64,000 nt of DNA from Triticum aestivum (taxonomy: Eukaryota > Streptophyta > Magnoliopsida > Poales > Poaceae), in assembly GCF_018294505.1 (NCBI RefSeq), contig NC_057796.1, positions 190,455,873 to 190,519,872 of the forward strand. Direction: 5' to 3'. The notes below the pieces were generated by a model, which searched no databases, had not been told where the DNA came from, and was given only the letters and a program-made list of their open reading frames with translations. Made by a program: the position numbers and the translations under genes. This document shows positions 59,682 through 64,000 of this stretch, piece after piece; the first letter of the stretch is position 1; each line of letters starts with the position of its first letter.

Positions 59682-59708
59682 GTCACGGATGTGTCTTTTT
59701 TTGTAGTG
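59682..59708 (-). repeat. CACTA-2 right terminal inverted repeat
   Basis: On the minus strand it begins CACTACAAAAAAAGACACAT and continues CCGTGA. It is followed by TGT at 59709-59711, identical to 12008-12010. Confidence 0.95.
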
Positions 59709-59711
59709 TGT

Positions 59712-60333
59712 AGTCCTCGGGATGGTCGCCATCTCCTCCTGGCGCGGGGTCTCCCATGAATACTCCTAGCTCCCTTGTCAGGTCGTCATTCTTTTCTACT
59801 AGTATTGCGATTTCCTCCTCATATCCGTCGCGTGTAGACTTGAGTTCCTCTTCAAGCTCCATATTCCTGGTCATCACCTTCTTCAGATCTATCATTCTTG
59901 CGCACATTCGGTTCTCCTGGGGACGAATGTGCTGGTTTAACTCCTGGATGAAAGCTGCAATGGACCTGTCCCTCCTGGTGCTGATCATCTCCCATTGCTC
60001 ATCTCGGCGCCCACATATCTGGTAAATGGTGTCCTTAAGATCCTTGTGATAAACTTCGCCAATGCATCCCATGGCGATGTGGGCTGCCATGCTCTTTCCT
60101 AGACTCCAGGTTGGTGCATCAAAGGAAAACTCTATGGGCTCAGTAACTGGCGTGAATGTCCTTCCTGGAACTTCAACTCGAATCATCCAACGCTCCTCTT
60201 CTGGTAAAGTGGCGGTGTAGGTCCCCGTGAAGCTTGGTATTCCGATGTTCAGGTACCTAGTGACTTCCTTCAAGTGTCGTCCAAAAGGTGTGTCTTCATC
60301 TGGTTGTGCAAACTTGTTCCATGGGTCCGCCAT
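59712..60333 (-). pseudogene. Gypsy-1 leader ORF, N-terminal part (split by CACTA-2)
   Basis: Starts ATG at 60333 (MADPWNKFAQPDEDTPFG), 207 codons before the CACTA-2 junction. Contains GIPSFTGTYTATLPEEERW and a C-terminal coiled-coil-like stretch (MELEEELKSTRDGYEEEI). The reading frame past 59709 within CACTA-2 is chance; the true continuation is at 12010-11904. ORFs ahead of gag occur in some Triticeae gypsy elements. I do not recognise a domain with known activity. Confidence 0.85.
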
Positions 60334-60424
60334 CTATAGAGTGGAAAATGGAGAGGAGTCAGAAATGAGTAGAGAAGAGTGACCTATGGCTTATCTTAGT
60401 GGTCGTGTCCTACAATCAGCGTGT

Positions 60425-60436
60425 GCTCTGATACCA
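60425..60436 (-). promoter_or_regulatory. Gypsy-1 primer-binding site (initiator tRNA-Met type)
   Basis: On the minus strand it reads TGGTATCAGAGC, the standard plant retrotransposon site complementary to the 3' end of initiator methionine tRNA. It lies three bases inside the 5' LTR end (60440). Confidence 0.93.
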
Positions 60437-60439
60437 TCT

Positions 60440-62428
60440 TGTAGCGATCCAACCTCAAACGGTCGAATCTCTGTGCATAAGTGTCATCCCTAGATCGGTA
60501 ATGCTGACACACACAGTACTTGAAGGATTTATAGCAGAGTGCAATCACACACTTATTACATCGAATGTCTCCAAAGAGAACTTGTTACAATAATATGGCT
60601 CAAGGCCATCTAAATAAGATAGCCGCGGAAGCATTGAAGGTAAATTAGTCCATCAACTCCAACGGCATAGCGGAGTGCACGACAATGACCTAGCGCACCT
60701 TACTCTTCGTCTGAAAAGTCTGCAACATAATACGTTGCAGCCCGAAACGGGTCAGCACATGGAATATGCTGGCAAAATAACACAATAGAGTAATGAAGTG
60801 GTAAATGCTATCACTACATGCATATATGGCTGGTGAAGGCTATATGATTAACATATTTTTGCGAAAAGACAACTTTTCACTACAACAAAGGAATATAATA
60901 TTGTTAAATTATCATGGTAGTTGATAAATGTTGAGAAGGTTCCTCCAACTCAATCCCAATTAAACAATATTAATATCCCGACAAATTAATTTAGAGTGAT
61001 GAGATCAACATGATAATTCAAGAACCAGATACTCAAGATGTCCATAACCGGGGACACGGCTAACCATGATTAGTTTGTACACTCTGCAGAGGTTTCCGCA
61101 CTTTTCCCCACAAGACTCGATCTCCTCCGTTGAATTTCTCGCACAACATGGTGTTTGAGAAACGGATGACCGAGACACAGTCCTTCAGAAGCATTAACTC
61201 TTTACTCTGGGTAGACAGTTACACCTACTTTCCCCTACATCTGCTAGCCTACCACTGAAAGAGGTCACACAACATACTCAACTATGCCAGTGCCCATAAT
61301 GGCTTGTGGCTGCACATGGAAGTTTCTAGCATGAATAATCTTATGATCCCTTTGAGCCTGGGTGGCGAACCGTAGGATGATCACACGGGTACTCCGGGAT
61401 ATCCTAGGACAACACTGGATTCTCCAGGTGCCCGCAACCAATCCACCCAGATGTGTATTTAAGTAGCCACCTTAAGTTAACCATTAATTAACAATCTCAC
61501 ATCTGTCATAGATACACTCAAACCCAAACCACGTCTACTAGCATAGCATAACGGTATAAGCATAACGTAGAAGTAACTCCCAGGGTTTGATAATAAAAGG
61601 GCAATAGGTTCTACCTCATCATCTACTTCCCAAACCCACATGTTAAGAGATCCTACTCATGCAATGTTTGAGGATTGAAACTAATGCATAAAACTGGGTA
61701 GTAAAGAAGTATGATCAATGTGTTACTTGGCTTGCTGATGATCCGCAAACCCTAGAGACTCGTAGTAGCACACTTCGCACTCCGGGAATTCTATCACAAA
61801 CAAACTATAGCATACATAAGCACTCAAGCATAGATGCAATGGTAAAACTCAGATGAGAAAGATCAAATCTGAAAGTTCAACTGAAGAGCTTCGATTTGCA
61901 AAAAGAATCAATCAAATCGGAGCTACGAAACTCAAACTACGATCAAAAGAAATTGGAATTCAAATCTGCTTGAAACCAAATTTTTAATTGTAAAAATCAT
62001 GTTCAAGTTGATTAACTGGAAAGAGGGGTTCAAGATGAAGATTTTGGCATTGGTTTCACTGGATTTGGACGAACGGTTAAAAAATTGTGAGGGTTTGAAG
62101 ATCAGGGGCTAATCTGCGATAAAAATAATTGCGGATAGGTCCCTGGCGAAAATAAAATAGAAAAAGAAAAATCTATCAGACAAACGTCCGCTAACAGAGA
62201 CAAACGAACGAATTCGTTCTTTATTAGATCTAAACGAACGAACGTTCGTAGAATAGCTCTAAACCGAGAAAACTGATCTATTTAAAAAACAAATCTAGTT
62301 CTAGGGTTTACCAAAATAAACCGACGAGAACCGGAAAAAAACCCAGCGTCGGCGGATCTAAACGGCGGCTGCTTCCGGCGAGGCGGCGGGGTCAACGGGC
62401 GGCGGCGGCGGCTGCCCGGGGCGGCACA
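60440..62428 (-). repeat. Gypsy-1 5' LTR (about 1989 bp)
   Basis: Starts TGTAGCGATCC next to the primer site and ends GGCGGCACA on the + strand where gypsy-3 coding sequence begins. An end at 62430 is also possible because of a CACACA run. Near 62190-62260 it has AACGAACGAATTCGTTC and GAACGAACGTTCG palindromes. The partner LTR is not in the window. Confidence 0.85.
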
Positions 62429-62839
62429 CATGCGCTCCTTTCCGCCTTTTTTGGGCACAACGACTGGGTTTGCCAACCATTCAGGGTACTGGACCTCGCG
62501 AATGACACCTGCTGCCTCCAGCTTGCGGGTTTCTTGGACGATGAAGGACTGCTTCTCTGTGGACTTCCGCCGCGCCCTCTGCTTCACAGGGCGTACATTG
62601 AGGCACACCTTCAAGTGGTGCTCAATCACTCCTCTTGGGACCCCTACCAGCTGATCGGCCTCCCAGGTGAATACTTCCTTGTTTGCACGCAAGAACTTCA
62701 CCAGTGCCTCCTCTTGATCGGGGTCGAGGTTGGCACCTATGCTGAAGGTGGCCCCCGAGGACCCATCTTCCTCAACCGGCACCTGCTTGGTTTCTGCCTG
62801 GTCTTGAGTGAACAACTGCTTCTTCTTGGTTGGTGCGGC
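62429..62839 (-). pseudogene. Gypsy-3 reverse transcriptase N-terminal fragment
   Basis: Minus-strand pol fragment read from 62839 to 62429. It covers the linker before RT and the RT start (LDPDQEEALVKFLRANKE, EHHLKVCLNVRPVKQRARRK, EVQYPEWLANPVVVPKKGGK, then ERMC at the cut). This matches the FIxEVxxPEWLANPV region of Tat/Athila-like gypsy elements. It is interrupted on the left by gypsy-1 and on the right by the copia LTR; no stops within. About 411 bp remain in the window. Confidence 0.9.
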
Positions 62840-64000
62840 TGTTGGGGAACGTAGCAGAAATTCAAAATTTTCTACGCATCACCAAGATCAATCTATGGAG
62901 TAATCTAGCAACGAGGGGAAGGCGAGGGCATCTACATACCCTTGTAGATCGCGATGCAGAAGCGTTGCAAGAACGCGGGTGAAGGAGTCGTACTCTTAGC
63001 GATTCAGATCGCGGTTGATTCCGATCTAAGCACCGAAGAACGGTGCCTCCGCGTTCAACACACGTGCAGCCCGGTGACGTCTCCCACGCCTTGATCCAGC
63101 AAGGAGAGAGGGAGAGGTTGGGGAAGACTCCATCCAGCAGCAGCACGATGGCGTGGTGGTGATGGAGGAGCGTGGCAATCCTGCAGGGCTTCGCCAAGCA
63201 CCGCGGGAGAGGAGAAGGGAGAGGGGAAGGGCTGCGCCAAGAGAGACCGGAAACCTCATATGTTGGGCAGCCCTAGACCTCAACTATATATAAGGGGGGG
63301 AGGGGCTGCGCCCCCTCTAGGGTTCCCACCCCAAGAGGTGGCGGCCAGCCCTAGATCCCATCTAGGGGGCGGCCAAGGGGAGGAGAGGGGGGGCGCCACT
63401 AGGGTGGGCCTTAAGGCCCATCTGGACCTAGGGTTTGCCCCCTGCCACTCTCCTATGCGCCTTGGGACTTGGTGGGGGGGGCGCACCAGCCCACCTGGGG
63501 CTGGTCCCCTCCCACACTTGGCCCACGCAGCCTTCTGGGGCTGGTGGCCCCACTTGGTGGACCCCCGGGACCCTCCCGGTGGTCCCGGTACATTACCGAT
63601 AACACCCGAAACTTTTCCGGTGACCAAAACAGGACTTCCCATATATAAATCTTTACCTCCGGACCATTCCGGAACTCCTCGTGACGTCCGGGATCTCATC
63701 CGGGACTCCGAACAACATTCGGTAACCACATATATACTTTCCCTATAACCCTAGCGTCATCGAACCTTAAGTGTGTAGACTCTACGGGTTCGGGAACCAT
63801 GCAGACATGACCGAGACGTTCTCCGGTCAATAACCAACAGCGGGATCTGGATACCCATGTTGGCTCCCACATGTTCCACGATGATCTCATCGGATGAACC
63901 ACGATGTCGGGGATTCAATCAATCCCGTATGCAATTCCCTTTGTCTATCGATATGTTACTTGCCCGAGATTCGATCGTCGGTATCCCTATACCTTGTTCA
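62840..64000 (-). repeat. LTR of BARE/WIS/Angela-like copia element, reverse orientation, cut by window end
   Basis: Begins TGTTGGGGAACGTAGCAG on the + strand, which is the reverse complement of the ...CGTTCCCCAACA end I remember for the BARE-1/WIS/Angela LTR class. It runs at least 1161 bp with no CA end before 64000. CTATATATAAGG at 63282-63293 is a TATA-like palindromic motif. The flanking five bases before it are GCGGC. Frames inside are LTR artefacts. The family name is from memory and should be confirmed. Confidence 0.75.

Larger units (their letters stand above)
12011..59708 (-). mobile_element. CACTA-2, 47.7-kb CACTA transposon with nested and captured DNA
   Basis: Both ends are in the window. 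The left begins CACTACAAAAAAATACACTT; the right, on the minus strand, begins CACTACAAAAAAAGACACAT, so the TIRs match over about 25 bases with few differences. Both are flanked by TGT (12008-12010 and 59709-59711). Its Transposase_24-type gene lies near 12011 on the minus strand, so by comparison with CACTA-1 the element is oriented minus, with 59708 its 5' end. No TNP2 transposase is seen. Without the inserted Tat element it is about 33.8 kb. The terminal sequences with TCATAGAAGTG and GGCCGGCCCA repeats resemble Jorge-like Triticeae CACTAs; the family name is uncertain. Confidence 0.92.
59709..62428 (-). mobile_element. Gypsy-1, right segment (leader ORF start, primer site, 5' LTR)
   Basis: 5' part of the element whose pol is at 8802-11702. 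It is inserted in gypsy-3, whose coding sequence stops abruptly at 62429. The presumed target duplication would be CATGC (62429-62433); the partner is outside the window. Confidence 0.9.

Noticed and set aside
62282..62428. Extension of the gypsy-3 frame to 62282
   Set aside because: After the ERMC motif the translation becomes an Arg/Pro run from the gypsy-1 LTR; the true fragment ends at 62429.
62842..63748. Open frames in the copia-like LTR
   Set aside because: They lie wholly in an LTR with typical ends and TATA motif; no conserved protein.

Overview
This is repeat-dense plant nuclear DNA. The LTR types, a CTCCCTCCGT Stowaway MITE, grass-type CACTA subterminal motifs and a reverse-oriented LTR resembling the BARE/WIS/Angela copia class all point to a Triticeae grass (wheat, Aegilops, barley or relatives). 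Nothing looks bacterial or organellar. I see no host gene in a normal setting: every recognisable gene is transposon-encoded or lies inside a transposon.

The window reads as nested insertions. The oldest layer is a fragment of a gypsy element (gypsy-3, 62429-62839). Beside it sits a copia-type LTR (62840 to window end). A second gypsy element on the minus strand (gypsy-1) is also inserted in gypsy-3: its 5' LTR is 60440-62428, its primer-binding site about 60425, a leader ORF starts at 60333, and gag-pol runs from 11702 to 8802. Two CACTA transposons split gypsy-1. CACTA-2 (12011-59708, 47.7 kb, TGT target duplication) lies in the leader ORF, and CACTA-1 (ending at 8798) lies in pol, with its left part and the rest of gypsy-1 outside the window. 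Removing CACTA-2 plus one TGT rejoins the leader ORF exactly in frame.

CACTA-1 carries both standard genes in order, a TNP2-type transposase (874-4535) and a Transposase_24-type second gene (4674-7134), followed by about 30-bp tandem repeats and GACGGCAAAG subterminal repeats. Both genes are broken by a few mutations.

CACTA-2 is unusual. It has a spliced Transposase_24-type gene on the minus strand (about 13.6-21.6 kb) with an amplified exon array, but no recognisable TNP2 transposase. In its place lie about 30 kb of assorted DNA: a nearly intact DEDDy 3'-5' exonuclease gene with one stop codon (29547-30266), an unrecognised minus-strand gene (about 49.9-51.0 kb), a divergent F-box/FBD gene (51600-53323), MITEs, a probable Helitron end, minisatellites, and a compound long repeat array (53.8-58.2 kb). 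A 13.9-kb Tat-lineage gypsy element (30899-44838, CTCTT duplication) is inserted in it and carries an antisense Transposase_28-type gene. There is an N gap at 23350-23651.

Inferred order of events: gypsy-3, then gypsy-1 and the copia element, then the two CACTAs into gypsy-1, then the Tat element into CACTA-2. All coding calls are read from translation and remembered family features. No database search was run.
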